Shown here: positions 40,776 through 50,527 of the stretch, in pieces | How positions within the stretch are numbered: position 1 is the stretch's first letter | Layout of the letters: each line of letters starts with the position of its first letter | Assembly: GCA_016722525.1 (NCBI GenBank) | Contig: JADKJB010000011.1 | Location: 1-64,000, forward strand | Reading direction: 5' to 3' | From: Bacteroidota bacterium | GTDB lineage: Bacteria > Bacteroidota > Bacteroidia > AKYH767-A > OLB10 | DNA: 64,000 bases | The notes under the pieces: generated by a model | What the model was told of the DNA's origin: nothing | The model's input: the letters and a program-made list of their open reading frames with translations, nothing else | Databases searched by the model: none | Program-made: the position numbers and the translations under genes

Positions 40776-40783
40776 TATCTTTG
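40776..40783 (+). promoter_or_regulatory. -7 element eight bases before uvrB
   Basis: TATCTTTG matches TAnnTTTG; the short distance to ATG 40792 leaves almost no 5' leader. Confidence 0.5.
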
Positions 40784-40791
40784 CAATTATA

Positions 40792-42540
40792 ATGGATTTC
40801 CAATTAGTATCAGATTTTCAACCAACCGGAGACCAACCGGAAGCCATCAAGCAACTCACTGAAGGTGTTCTGAGAGGTGATCAGGCTCAAGTTCTCCTTG
40901 GTGTAACCGGATCCGGCAAAACATTTACCGTTGCGAATGTAATTTTGAATACCGGTAAACCTACTTTAATACTCAGTCACAATAAAACTTTAGCAGCCCA
41001 GTTATATTGCGAATTTCGCCAGTTTTTTCCAAAAAATTCTGTTGAGTATTTTGTTTCTTATTATGATTATTATCAGCCTGAAGCTTATCTGCCCACGACC
41101 AATACTTATATTGAAAAGGATTTATCTATCAATGAAGAAATTGAAAAGTTGAGACTCAGTACCACATCGTCCTTACTTAGTGGAAGACGAGATATTATTG
41201 TTGTTTCATCAGTTTCATGTATTTATGGAATTGGAAATCCTGTTGATTTTAAAACAGGAATTGTTCGGATTCACAAAGGGTTGAAAATTGCCAGAAATAA
41301 ATTTTTGCATCAACTGGTTCAAGGACTGTATTCGCGAGCATCGGTTGAATTTAAACGAGGTAATTTTCGGGTTAAAGGTGATACTGTTGATGTTTTCTTA
41401 GCGTATTCAGATATTGCTTACCGAATTACTTTTTTTGGTGATGAAATTGAAGAATTGGAATCGGTAGATCCGATTTCAGGAAAGCGAATTGAATCTCATG
41501 AACATATTGCAATTTTTCCTGCAAACATATTTGTTACAAATCCTGAAAGGCAATTAAATGCCATATGGGAAATTCAAGCAGATATGGTGAAGCAAGTTGA
41601 GTATTTTAAATCTACTGGCCGTGCTCTTGAAGCCAAGCGACTTGAAGATAGAGTTACCTTTGATCTGGAAATGATTCGCGAATTGGGTTACTGCTCAGGT
41701 ATTGAAAATTATTCGCGTTACTTCGATGGTAGAGTAACTGGATCACGTCCTTTTTGCTTAATGGACTATTTCCCTGAAGATTTTTTAATGGTGGTGGATG
41801 AAAGTCATGTGACCATAGGGCAAATAAGAGCCATGTATGGCGGAGATAGATCCCGAAAGGCAAATTTAGTTGACTATGGTTTCCGACTCCCTTCAGCAAT
41901 GGATAATCGCCCGCTTACTTGTGATGAATTTGCAAATTTACATAAACGAAGTCGAAACTTTGGATAGGGTTGAAATTTTAAGAGATCTCCGTCTTGGTGT
42001 GTTTGATGTTTTAATTGGTATTAATTTATTGAGAGAGGGATTGGATTTACCAGAAGTTTCATTGGTAGCTATTCTTGATGCCGACAAGGAAGGTTTTTAA
42101 GATCGGCTCGCTCCTTAACGCAAACTGCTGGAAGAGCAGCGAGAAATCTGAATGGCCGAGTTATTATGTATGCCGATAAGGTTACGGAATCAATGAAAAA
42201 AACGATTGACGACACCAATAGAAAAAGAGAAAAACAATTAAAGTACAATCAAGACCATGGTCTGGTGCCACGCGGCCTCGGTAAATCAAAGGCCGATATT
42301 ATGGGGCAGTCCTCCATAGCAAAAATGAAGAAAAGTGAAAATTCCTACTATGTTGAAAATGAAAAACCTGACATCGCAGCCGATCCTGTTGTAAAGTATA
42401 TGTCGAAAGAGCAATTAGAAAAACTATTTGCTTCTACTCGAAAGAATATGGAGAAAGCAGCCAAAGAACTCGATTTTATGGAAGCTGCCCGTCTGCGAGA
42501 TGAGATGTTTTCCATTGAGAAATTGATGAAGGATAGATAA
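40792..42540 (+). pseudogene. uvrB: UvrABC system protein B, internal block missing plus frameshifts
   Basis: UvrB is the damage-verifying helicase of nucleotide excision repair. The first 380 codons are standard: Walker A GVTGSGKT (37-44), beta-hairpin YYDYYQPEAYLP, FLMVVDESHVTIGQI and DNRPLTCDEF. The next recognisable piece, NEVETLDRVEILRDLRLGVF, begins at about 41945 in another frame. The family has roughly 95 more residues between these points (YVSATPG, IEVRP, TLTKKMAEDLT), and these are absent. After DADKEGF (42100) another indel precedes the C-terminal arginine-finger and UVR parts (MEAARLRDEMF), which end at 42540. Total is 583 codons against about 670-680. As read, the helicase would be inactive. 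Confidence 0.88.
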
Positions 42541-42679
42541 AATAGTTTGTCGTATAAATTTATTGCTTTCGGAAATTCTAAAATTAGTCAAAAGCTGCTA
42601 TACCAACTCAACTTACCAACTCATTCTCTAAACAGTTATTTTTTCAAAAATAAACTCTTACCAAAACGCCTCACTTAAA

Positions 42680-43373
42680 ATGTCTCCTACGCTTTTCATT
42701 CTCACTTTGGCATTCTATCTTTTTTGTTCAGTAGCTACGTTAATAGCTTCCCTGTTTGCAAAAAAAATATCTTTTAAAATAGTAAATTCAGCTATTGTAT
42801 TTCATCTAATTTTTCTTGTTTTCTGGTTTATCTTTAGAAACGAGAATGCTACTATTTCAGAACCCGGAAATTCAAATTTTTTTATTTTTGGCGTTTTTTT
42901 GTTCCGGAATTCTTGTGGCGGGTATCCTGCTCCGCAAATCCTATCCAATTTATTTGAAATTATACTTTTCACTCTTTCTGCTCTCGCTGGTAGTTTTTAT
43001 TGTTTCTCCTTCAAGGGTGCTGGGCTTTATTGCTTCAGGTAATTTTCAGGCTATCAGTCCAAAGAGGTTCCATATTAATGAAAATTACTTTTTTGTGGAA
43101 CAGCAAGCAATCCAAAGTGCTGATTTAGATTCGGTTACTAGTTACAAAGTGATTCGTGAAATGGGCTTTTTTCACAAAACTTTGACTCGTGATGTGCTCT
43201 TACCTGTGAAAACTGATTCTGTTGCAGTGATTGAATTTCAAGAAAATACAAATATATTTGTAAGAATTTATTTCCAAAATAATAAGGGGACTGATAGTAT
43301 AAATATAAATGTTCCTCTGGTTCTGAATAGAGATAGCTCCAAACTAATTCAAAAAGAAAACAACCTTAATTAA
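42680..43373 (+). CDS. Membrane protein of unknown function, one frameshift
   Basis: The first frame gives MSPTLFILTLAFYLFCSVAT and two further hydrophobic stretches, then goes out of frame near 42870. The overlapping frame continues with IFLFLAFFCSGILVAGILL, LYFSLFLLSLVVFIVSPSRV and a soluble beta-rich end (VLLPVKTDSVAVIEFQ) to 43373. Joined, about 231 aa with four membrane helices and a C-terminal extracytoplasmic domain. I do not recognise the family. It is followed after nine bases by the beta-propeller gene and may be co-transcribed. Confidence 0.55.
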
Positions 43374-43382
43374 TAGAAGTAT

Positions 43383-44260
43383 ATGAAAAAAATTATTGTA
43401 CTGATTCTTGCATTGTTTCCACTCATTCCTCTTTCAGCTCAGGTTGCTACCACTGAAATTTTCCTGATTGACATTGTTAAAAAGGATAAAAAGCTTACTT
43501 ACGGTATTCCGATTAATATCACTAATAGAGATGGTTACGATAATCAGCCGGAATTTACTCCCGATGGATCTAAAATCCTTTATGTTGTAATGCCTGATTC
43601 TACACAAGCAGATTTATTTGAGTACACCATTGCTGATAGTACCACAAAACAGCTTTCAGAAACTGCCGAAAGCGAATATTCTCAAAGCATTCTCCTAATG
43701 GAAAAATGATTGGAATAGTGCAGGTGGATGCTGATAAAGGACAAAGACTTTATCAATTTACCGGCGACCCTCAGGAATTATCCATTATTACTCAAGGTAT
43801 TGATAGCGTTGCATACTTTACCTGGCTAAATGATACCACAGTAGCCTTAGCTTGTTTGAATAATGGTATGGAATTATATATTTATGAAGTTAATAACAGT
43901 CAGTATGTTGTTTTAGAAAAAAACATTGGAAGATGCCTTTTGCGTGAGCCGTTATTAGGAGATATGATTTTTACCCGTAAGTCGGGTGACAATGTTACTC
44001 TGGTGAAATATGAAATGTCAACAGGCGAATCCTCTACCTATGTCGAAGGCTTGTCGGGTGTTGATGATTATGTTTTTAATAAAGAAGGCAAATTACTTGC
44101 TTCCAAGGAAGGTAAATTGTTTATGTGTGATCCAAATGGAGATCAAAAATGGAACGAAATGGCTGATTTCTCCAAAACTATAGGCACCTTTTATCGTATC
44201 GCTGCCAGTCCTGATGGAAAACGTTTAGCAGTTGTTTCATACAAGGGTAAACGACCATAA
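43383..44260 (+). CDS. Periplasmic PD40/TolB-like beta-propeller protein, one frameshift
   Basis: A signal peptide (IIVLILALFPLIPLSAQ) is followed by PD40-type propeller blades: NQPEFTPDGSKILYVV, and after the break near 43700, HSPNGKMIGIVQVD and IAASPDGKRLAVVSYKG. The frame is lost at SEYS; shifting one base gives PKHSPNGK, a normal blade. Joined length is about 292 aa. PD40 proteins are binding or scaffold proteins; no catalytic residues are visible. Neighbours give no firm hint of its partner. Confidence 0.7.
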
Positions 44261-44279
44261 TTCTCTTTTTGCTACTTAA

Positions 44280-45338
44280 ATGAAAGTTCTTATTTCGGGA
44301 CAGGGTTTTGCCGGCAGTTTGCTGGCCTGGTTCCTGATAAAGAATGGATGTGAGGTAACTATTGTTGACAGTGGTGATCCCTTTTCCTCTACACGAGTTT
44401 CAGCCGGGATTATGCTTCCGGTTACAGGAAGAAGACTTGCTAAAACACAAAATGCAGATGTTATAATTCCATTTGCCCGTGAGTTATATTACGATATAGA
44501 AAAAGTCACCAATACGCATTTTTTTTCATCTAAAAATGTACTTCAGCTTTTCACATCTACGGCAAACCGTAACGAATGGTATGCCCGATCTGCCGATCCT
44601 GGAATGCAAGCCTATATAGGTGAAATTGTAAATAGTGAACAGATGCACCATTCAATCAAAGGTGATTGTGGCGGGATTCTGCTCAATCAAAGTGGCTCTG
44701 TAAATCCGCTTCTATTTCAAGATGCCATTAAAAAGTATGTGATAGAACATGGGACTTTTATTCATGATGTTTTCAATTTTGAACAACTCGAAGTTACCAA
44801 CACTCATGTTCTGTGGAAGAGCAATAATTATTCCTGTGTTGTTTTTTGTGAAGGGTATCGTGCTTTAACAGATGGACACTTTAACTATTTACCATTTAAG
44901 CCCGCCAAAGGTGAAATTCTTGATTTTTATTCAGAGGAATTGTCTGATGCGAATATCATTGTTAAAGGAAATTACATTTTGCCAATGGGCAATAACAGGT
45001 TCAGAATTGGCTCTACCTATGAGTGGGAAAATTTAAATTGCGATATATCAGTTGAAGCGGCAAAAGAACTGGAAACTAATTTGACCTCATTGCTAAATTG
45101 CGATTATAAAATTATTGATCAGAAAGCCGGAATCAGACCATCTGTTCGTGATCGTCGTCCTTTATTAGGTTTTCATCCCAAATTTAAAACTGTCGCTATT
45201 TTTAATGGACTGGGAACAAAGGGTGCAATGCAAGGTCCATTTTACGCAAAACAAATGGCACATCTGATTCTTTCCGGCGAAAATCCCGATCCGGATGTTT
45301 CCATTAAGCGTTTCGAATCACTTTATCAAGGGCATTGA
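44280..45338 (+). CDS. FAD-dependent oxidoreductase (DAO family)
   Basis: The 352-aa protein begins with the FAD dinucleotide fold KVLISGQGFAGSLLAWFL and VTIVDSGDPFSSTRVSAGIM. Conserved DAO pieces follow: GCAEGYR-like VVFCEGYRAL, PFKPAKGEILDFY, FRIGSTYEWEN, the substrate/flavin segment AGIRPSVRDRRPLLGFHP and the closing NGLGTKGAMQGP. Close relatives are glycine oxidase and D-amino-acid dehydrogenase types, but the substrate cannot be set. The last 35 bases overlap the convergent M48 protease gene. Confidence 0.85.
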   Translation: MKVLISGQGFAGSLLAWFLIKNGCEVTIVDSGDPFSSTRVSAGIMLPVTGRRLAKTQNADVIIPFARELYYDIEKVTNTHFFSSKNVLQLFTSTANRNEWYARSADPGMQAYIGEIVNSEQMHHSIKGDCGGILLNQSGSVNPLLFQDAIKKYVIEHGTFIHDVFNFEQLEVTNTHVLWKSNNYSCVVFCEGYRALTDGHFNYLPFKPAKGEILDFYSEELSDANIIVKGNYILPMGNNRFRIGSTYEWENLNCDISVEAAKELETNLTSLLNCDYKIIDQKAGIRPSVRDRRPLLGFHPKFKTVAIFNGLGTKGAMQGPFYAKQMAHLILSGENPDPDVSIKRFESLYQGH

Positions 45339-46542
45339 GTCGTTGTAATAATGGAGGGTGTGAGTAATAAAAAAATACATATGCAGGATGTGGATTTAAA
45401 TTACTAAGGTTATTCACCGATAATTTTTTTAAAGCATCTTTTAATGCGCTGCCATCAGAAGTTTCTGCTGCGTAACGGTCGGCTTCAAATTCATGCTTCC
45501 GCGATAGTAAACTAGACAATAAACCGGTGACCATTGAAACCGGTGTATATAAAATTCCAAATGCAAACAAACCCAATTCAATGGTTGAAAGTGACCCTCC
45601 CATTGCTGTTGCTATCTGTTTACTTTCCATAAATAGGGAAAACAAAAACAACATCAATCCCGATTGCAGAATTGAAGCCAATAATCCTGTTTGGGTGTGC
45701 CGTAATTTGTAATGACCTGTTTCATGAGCAAGTACCGATACTAACTCCGGAATAGTGTGTTTTTCAATCAGAGTATCGAATAAAACTATTTTCTTTCTTG
45801 ATCCCAATCCACTAAAAAATGCATTTGCTTTCGCGGAGCGCTTAGAACCATCCATCACCATGATGTTGCTCATTTTAAAACAGGTTTTACTACAATACGA
45901 AGTGATGGAACTCTTTAGTTCACCCTCTTCTAAAGGTTTTAATTTATTAAATAAAGGCAGCAGTAATGAAGTGTAAAACATGGAAACAAAAATCATCAGC
46001 ACGCTAAAAACGATCCAGGTATAAATCCAAAAGTTCTGGCCGGCAGTCTCATAAATGATCGAAAATAATGCAATTAAACTTCCTCCCAGTAAAGCTCCTA
46101 ATACATAACCTTTAATTTTATCTGTGATATAAAGTCCGGGGGTGGTTTTATTGAAACCAAACTTTTGTTCAATTACAAAAGTCTTGTAAATTGAAAAAGG
46201 CATGTTTATAATATCTGAACCTAACGCCAGAATACCAAAAAAGAAAAGAGTCGTTTTTAAGGAATCACCTGTTATTCCCAATAACCAATCGTCAAGTTTT
46301 CCAAACAAACCTGAAAGTAATAAAGAAACCAGAATAATTAAATTAAGCGAATCACTGATTAGTCCTAATTTTTTATTTGCCTTGTCGTATTGCTGCGATT
46401 TTCTGTATTCTTCTTCGTTATAAAAATCTTTTAATGCAGTCGGTAATGTATCACTCCAGTTTTTTGTATTGAGGTATTCCAGGAAACGTTCCAAAAGAAA
46501 ACCAACGATAATAATAGCAATGATGCTAATCAGAATATTCAT
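45304..46542 (-). CDS. M48 family metallopeptidase, Ste24/CAAX-protease type
   Basis: An intact 412-aa membrane protease with at least six hydrophobic helices. The zinc site is VSVLAHETGHYKLRHTQ near residue 268, the third ligand is in RKHEFEADRYAAETSD near 350, and a long N-terminal region matches the CAAX prenyl protease 1 (Ste24) subtype. The bacterial role is proposed to be membrane protein quality control, since bacteria have no prenylated CAAX substrates. It starts nine bases after the VWA gene stop in the same direction and overlaps the oxidoreductase gene at its 3' end. Confidence 0.9.
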   Translation of the reverse strand: MNILISIIAIIIVGFLLERFLEYLNTKNWSDTLPTALKDFYNEEEYRKSQQYDKANKKLGLISDSLNLIILVSLLLSGLFGKLDDWLLGITGDSLKTTLFFFGILALGSDIINMPFSIYKTFVIEQKFGFNKTTPGLYITDKIKGYVLGALLGGSLIALFSIIYETAGQNFWIYTWIVFSVLMIFVSMFYTSLLLPLFNKLKPLEEGELKSSITSYCSKTCFKMSNIMVMDGSKRSAKANAFFSGLGSRKKIVLFDTLIEKHTIPELVSVLAHETGHYKLRHTQTGLLASILQSGLMLFLFSLFMESKQIATAMGGSLSTIELGLFAFGILYTPVSMVTGLLSSLLSRKHEFEADRYAAETSDGSALKDALKKLSVNNLSNLNPHPAYVFFYYSHPPLLQRLNALDKVIRNA

Positions 46543-46551
46543 AAAATCATA

Positions 46552-48642
46552 TTAGTAAGCACCACTTCGTTTTCTCAAAAACCATTCAGCACTAAGCAAA
46601 AGGATAATAAGTAAAAAGATCCACTTCAAATTAATCACATCATCCAGTTTTTTCTGGGTATAGGAAACAGCTTTTATGTCATTTCTGTTTTTAATGTCTT
46701 TTGCGATTTCAGCTACCTTTCCGTTATGATAAAATTTACCTCCCGTTCGATCAGAAATGGCATTTAATAATTGATGATTTGCAATAGTTTCAGTAAATTC
46801 TGCTTGCAAAGCATTAATTGTAAAACTTCCTGATTCCGTAAAAGTGTTTGCGTTATTGCTTGTTGAAGCTGAGAATTTATAGGAGCCTACAGGTAAATAA
46901 CCTGCATTAAGTGTATAAGCTTTTTCAGTTTTGGAAAATACAAATTGAAAGCTTTTATCATTTTCATCAGTTACAGAAATTTTAACATCACTCAGATTAA
47001 CCAATTCACCCGATTCATTATAAAATTCAGCATCTATGAGTAAAGGTTCATTTTCAAAATAGGTATTTTTATAAAACAACCTGAACGGGGTCATTTTTTC
47101 TCTTGTGGCAAGATACTGAATTGTTTTAGTGAGGGTAGCTGTAACGGCATTTGAGTTTCCGTGGTCGGCAAATTCTCTCAATTTCCATTTCCAAAGTCCT
47201 TCTCCTGCAAGTACAGCTGTTTTAAAATCACCTTCAACACTAAAAGAAAGTAATGGCATTCCAGTTTTTACTTTTCCTATTTTTTGTGTCAGAAGCGAAT
47301 AAACTTTTCCTTTGGTATCATAATTTCCGAAAGGACTTATTAAAGGTGGAAAATCCGAAAGCATCCTTAAGTTTTCCTCTTCCATAGTAAAAAGAGAAAA
47401 TTCTTTTTGCGGATCAGCTTGCACTTCATTTAGATTACCCCGGTTTTCGCTAATTTTAATACCTGCATCGAGATTATTAAAAGTTGTTACATTAGTTTGA
47501 GATCCCAGAATAAATAGGACGGGTATATTTTGCTTTTGAAGTTTTTCAAAGAGGCTGTTAGCTGGTTTTGTTGAAGATGGAATCTGATGCAAAATAAACA
47601 AGTTGGTATTTCCAATAGTCCCATCAAAATCATCAAACATTACTATTTTGAGCTGGATATTCGGATTGGTTTCAATAATGTCGCGCAGAGCAGCCAGGTC
47701 AGGATGTGGTGCATTGGCTAACAGAAGTATTTGTTGCTTATTATCGGTAACGTCTATAAAGAAATCGCGTGAGTTATTGGAATAATTTATCTCATTATCA
47801 ACTTTTGTAACAGTTGCAATAAAATGATTCATCCCTTTTTCATTGGCTTCTAAAAAAACAGGCAACACCATGTTGAACCTGTCTGATCCTACTTTGATGG
47901 ATTTAGTAAAAATTTCTTTATTGTTTTTTGAAATGTTCAGCGTTATTTCTTTGCCGGAACATTGTCTGGCATCTAGGGTTAATTCAACCGGAAATGTATT
48001 TCCGATAAAAGCTGTTTTATTGTGATTCACCTTACTTATTAAAACATCTTTTCTGACAGCGGTATCGCCTAAGCCAATGGTAAAAACCGGTACTTTAAGT
48101 TCAGGGAACGCATATAGCGGGTTACTTCCTTTGTTATATAGCCCATCAGAAGCAAGCACTACAGCGCCAAGATTTCGACCTGAAAACCGTGCACGCATCT
48201 CTCCTACCGGCCCCGATAAATCGGTTTCTCTGGCTTTAAAATCAAAATTTATTCCCTCAGTAATTTTATCTCCAATGGAGAACAATCGCACATCGAAATC
48301 TTCTTCCAGGGATCTTTTCAAGGAATTAATTTCTTCAGGATAATTTTTTACAAAGAGGGAACTGTCTTTTATTGTTAATACAGATGCTGATTGATCTTGC
48401 AAAATGAGAACAATTGGCTTCTCAACCTCCCTGAAAATAGTCCTGATTAGAGGCGATAAAAGTAAAATGCATAAAACTGAAACCGACAAAAAACGAAATA
48501 GGGCTAAAATCCGGGTTACCCATAGTGATGATTCAGCAAACGCTTTTTCTTTTCTGTAAAGCAAAAATGAGTATAAAAACCCAGCAGCAAAACAAAATAG
48601 AATTAGCCAGGAAGGAGCCTCTGTAATTAATTGATAATTCAA
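46552..48642 (-). CDS. Membrane-anchored VWA-like domain protein
   Basis: This 696-aa protein has two N-terminal membrane helices (WLILFCFAAGFLYSFLLY, SVSVLCILLLSPLI), a von Willebrand A-like domain (MIDAS-like DQSAS in VLILQDQSASVLTIKD; AVVLASDGLYNKGSNPL), a beta-rich region, a region resembling a glutamine-amidotransferase-type fold (LLLANAPHPDLAALRDII) and one C-terminal helix (IFLLIILLLSAEWFL). The layout is that of the BatA/YfbK-like VWA proteins conserved in Bacteroidota. Function unknown; a stress or assembly role is commonly proposed. It has its own promoter and leads an operon with the M48 protease. Confidence 0.75.
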   Translation of the reverse strand: MNYQLITEAPSWLILFCFAAGFLYSFLLYRKEKAFAESSLWVTRILALFRFLSVSVLCILLLSPLIRTIFREVEKPIVLILQDQSASVLTIKDSSLFVKNYPEEINSLKRSLEEDFDVRLFSIGDKITEGINFDFKARETDLSGPVGEMRARFSGRNLGAVVLASDGLYNKGSNPLYAFPELKVPVFTIGLGDTAVRKDVLISKVNHNKTAFIGNTFPVELTLDARQCSGKEITLNISKNNKEIFTKSIKVGSDRFNMVLPVFLEANEKGMNHFIATVTKVDNEINYSNNSRDFFIDVTDNKQQILLLANAPHPDLAALRDIIETNPNIQLKIVMFDDFDGTIGNTNLFILHQIPSSTKPANSLFEKLQKQNIPVLFILGSQTNVTTFNNLDAGIKISENRGNLNEVQADPQKEFSLFTMEEENLRMLSDFPPLISPFGNYDTKGKVYSLLTQKIGKVKTGMPLLSFSVEGDFKTAVLAGEGLWKWKLREFADHGNSNAVTATLTKTIQYLATREKMTPFRLFYKNTYFENEPLLIDAEFYNESGELVNLSDVKISVTDENDKSFQFVFSKTEKAYTLNAGYLPVGSYKFSASTSNNANTFTESGSFTINALQAEFTETIANHQLLNAISDRTGGKFYHNGKVAEIAKDIKNRNDIKAVSYTQKKLDDVINLKWIFLLIILLLSAEWFLRKRSGAY

Positions 48643-48667
48643 TTGAATAGTTTTATTTCTTCGATCG

Positions 48668-48695
48668 CAAATATACTAAGAAGGTAAGGATCAAA
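48668..48695 (-). promoter_or_regulatory. Promoter of the VWA/M48 operon
   Basis: Minus-strand TTTG (48695-48692) and TATATTTG (48675-48668) with a 16-base spacer, 25 bases before the ATG at 48642. Confidence 0.55.
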
Positions 48696-48742
48696 AGGTG
48701 TAGATGAATACCAAAAAATCAACAGCGTATATCTATTGTTTT

Positions 48743-48750
48743 TATCTTTG
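48743..48750 (+). promoter_or_regulatory. -7 element four bases before lolD
   Basis: TATCTTTG lies directly before CCTA and the ATG at 48755; the transcript is expected to be leaderless. Confidence 0.5.
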
Positions 48751-48754
48751 CCTA

Positions 48755-49411
48755 ATGTTGATAAGAACGAAAAATATACAAAAAAATTACGGGCAACTAC
48801 ATGTTCTTAAGGGCATTAACATGCAAATAGCCAAATCGGAGGTGGTTTCTATCGTAGGGGCATCCGGGGCGGGTAAAACAACGCTGCTACAGATTTTAGG
48901 TACTCTCGACACACCAGATAATGGTGTTGTTGAAGTGGATGGAATTGATGTTTCAAGCTTAAATCCATCAAAAATGGCCGCTTTTAGGAATAAACATATT
49001 GGATTTATTTTTCAGTTCCACCACTTATTACCTGAATTTACTGCTCTCGAAAATATCTGCATTCCTGGAATGATTGCCCACCGCAGTCGAAAAGAACTGG
49101 AGAAAAAGGGACTTGAGTTATTAGACTACCTTAATCTTTCTGCCCGTGCTCAACATAAACCTTCGGAACTTTCTGGGGGTGAACAACAAAGAGTGGCCGT
49201 GGCCAGAGCACTTGTTAATAATCCATCCATCATACTTGCCGACGAACCCTCCGGAAACCTTGATTCAGCCAATGCTCGTGAATTACATGAGTTGTTTTTT
49301 AGATTAAGAAAAGAATTTGGGCAAACTTTCGTTATCGTGACACACAATGAAGAACTTGCTGATATGGCCGACCGAAAACTTCATATGAAAGATGGATTGA
49401 TGGAAGATTAA
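48755..49411 (+). CDS. lolD: ABC transporter ATP-binding protein, LolD-like
   Basis: I chose ATG 48755, since MLIRTKNIQKNYGQLHVLKG aligns with LolD starts and the extra upstream codons cover the promoter. The 218-aa ATPase has Walker A GASGAGKTTLL, Q-loop FIFQFHHLLPEFTALENI, signature LSGGEQQRVAVARALV, Walker B ILADEPSGNLD and switch VTHNEEL. The FHHLLPEF segment is diagnostic of LolD/MacB. It powers release of lipoproteins from the inner membrane towards the outer membrane. Its permease (LolC/E) is not in the window. Intact. Confidence 0.9.
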   Translation: MLIRTKNIQKNYGQLHVLKGINMQIAKSEVVSIVGASGAGKTTLLQILGTLDTPDNGVVEVDGIDVSSLNPSKMAAFRNKHIGFIFQFHHLLPEFTALENICIPGMIAHRSRKELEKKGLELLDYLNLSARAQHKPSELSGGEQQRVAVARALVNNPSIILADEPSGNLDSANARELHELFFRLRKEFGQTFVIVTHNEELADMADRKLHMKDGLMED

Positions 49412-49445
49412 AAATGGAAATTTACATTTTCTATACAGGTCTTTT

Positions 49446-50510
49446 TTATTCTTCCACTGATACTAAATATTTCCCCCGTTCTACCATCATCCCAATTTCT
49501 ATCATGGCAAAATCCTCAAAGCCTGCCTCTTTCATACATTTCGTATAGCTATCAACTTTTTGAGGATCAAGAGCTATTAAAAGCCCTCCACTTGTTTGAG
49601 GATCTGCCAGAATCAATTTACTATATTCATTAATTGGCGAAATGTTTTCACCATAACTCTTCCAGTTACGATGCGTACCACCTGGCACTGCCCCCGCATC
49701 AAGATATTTTTGTACGGCTGGAATGACCGGAACATTTTTCATGAAAATGGTAGCCGACAAACCACTACCTTCTGTCATTTCAGCCAAATGTCCCAGTAGT
49801 CCAAAACCGGTTACATCGGTCAATGCATGCACCCCATCCAACTTGCCTAATTCCTCCCCAATTTTATTAAGGGTGGTCATACTTTCTATTGCTGTTTGCA
49901 AATCTTCTGCTGATAAAATGTCTTTTTTTGAAGCCGTTGCGAGAATGCCTATGCCCAATTTTTTAGTAAGAAACAAACGGTCTCCAACTTGAGCGGTGCT
50001 ATTCTTCTTCAGATTCTTTATAACAACAATTCCATTAACGGAGAGTCCAAATATCGGCTCTGGGGAATCGATGCTGTGTCCGCCGGCTAAAGGAATGTCA
50101 GCATCTGAACATGCCTTACGACCTCCTGCAATTACACGGCCTGCTATTTCGGGAGAAAGCTTATCAATGGGCCAGCCAAGAATAGCAATAGCCAGAACGG
50201 GTTTCCCTCCCATCGCATAAACATCACTAATAGCATTGGTTGCAGCTATTCTTCCAAACTCAAATGCATCATCTACTATAGGCATAAAAAAATCGGTGGT
50301 ACTGATTAGAGCTTGACCGTTACCAATATCTAAAACTGCTGCATCGTCACGACTGTGATTTCCCACCAGCAAATTATTGAAATCAGGGGGCGTTTCATTG
50401 TTTTTTAATATCTCGGAAAGAATAGCCGGAGAAATTTTACAGCCACAACCGGCACCATGACTAAATTGAGTTAATCGAATGGTTGGAATTATATCTTTTT
50501 CTGAATTCAT
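49446..50510 (-). CDS. selD: Selenide, water dikinase
   Basis: SelD makes selenophosphate from selenide and ATP. The 354-aa protein has the active-site loop HGAGCGCKISP, in which the catalytic position is Cys, not selenocysteine, with the partner Lys. Also seen are NHSRDDAAVLDIGN, STTDFFMPIVDD, ATNAISDVYAMGG, PLAGGHSIDSPEP, DVTGFGLLGHL and DPQTSGGLL. It lies 17 bases after mnmH in the same direction, so the two form an operon for selenouridine in tRNA. Intact. Confidence 0.95.
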   Translation of the reverse strand: MNSEKDIIPTIRLTQFSHGAGCGCKISPAILSEILKNNETPPDFNNLLVGNHSRDDAAVLDIGNGQALISTTDFFMPIVDDAFEFGRIAATNAISDVYAMGGKPVLAIAILGWPIDKLSPEIAGRVIAGGRKACSDADIPLAGGHSIDSPEPIFGLSVNGIVVIKNLKKNSTAQVGDRLFLTKKLGIGILATASKKDILSAEDLQTAIESMTTLNKIGEELGKLDGVHALTDVTGFGLLGHLAEMTEGSGLSATIFMKNVPVIPAVQKYLDAGAVPGGTHRNWKSYGENISPINEYSKLILADPQTSGGLLIALDPQKVDSYTKCMKEAGFEDFAMIEIGMMVERGKYLVSVEE

Positions 50511-50527
50511 TATTTTTTATAGCTGGA

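Noticed and set aside
49446..50510. A selenocysteine codon in selD
   Set aside because: The active-site codon reads as Cys in the GAGCGCK loop; the frame has no internal TGA.
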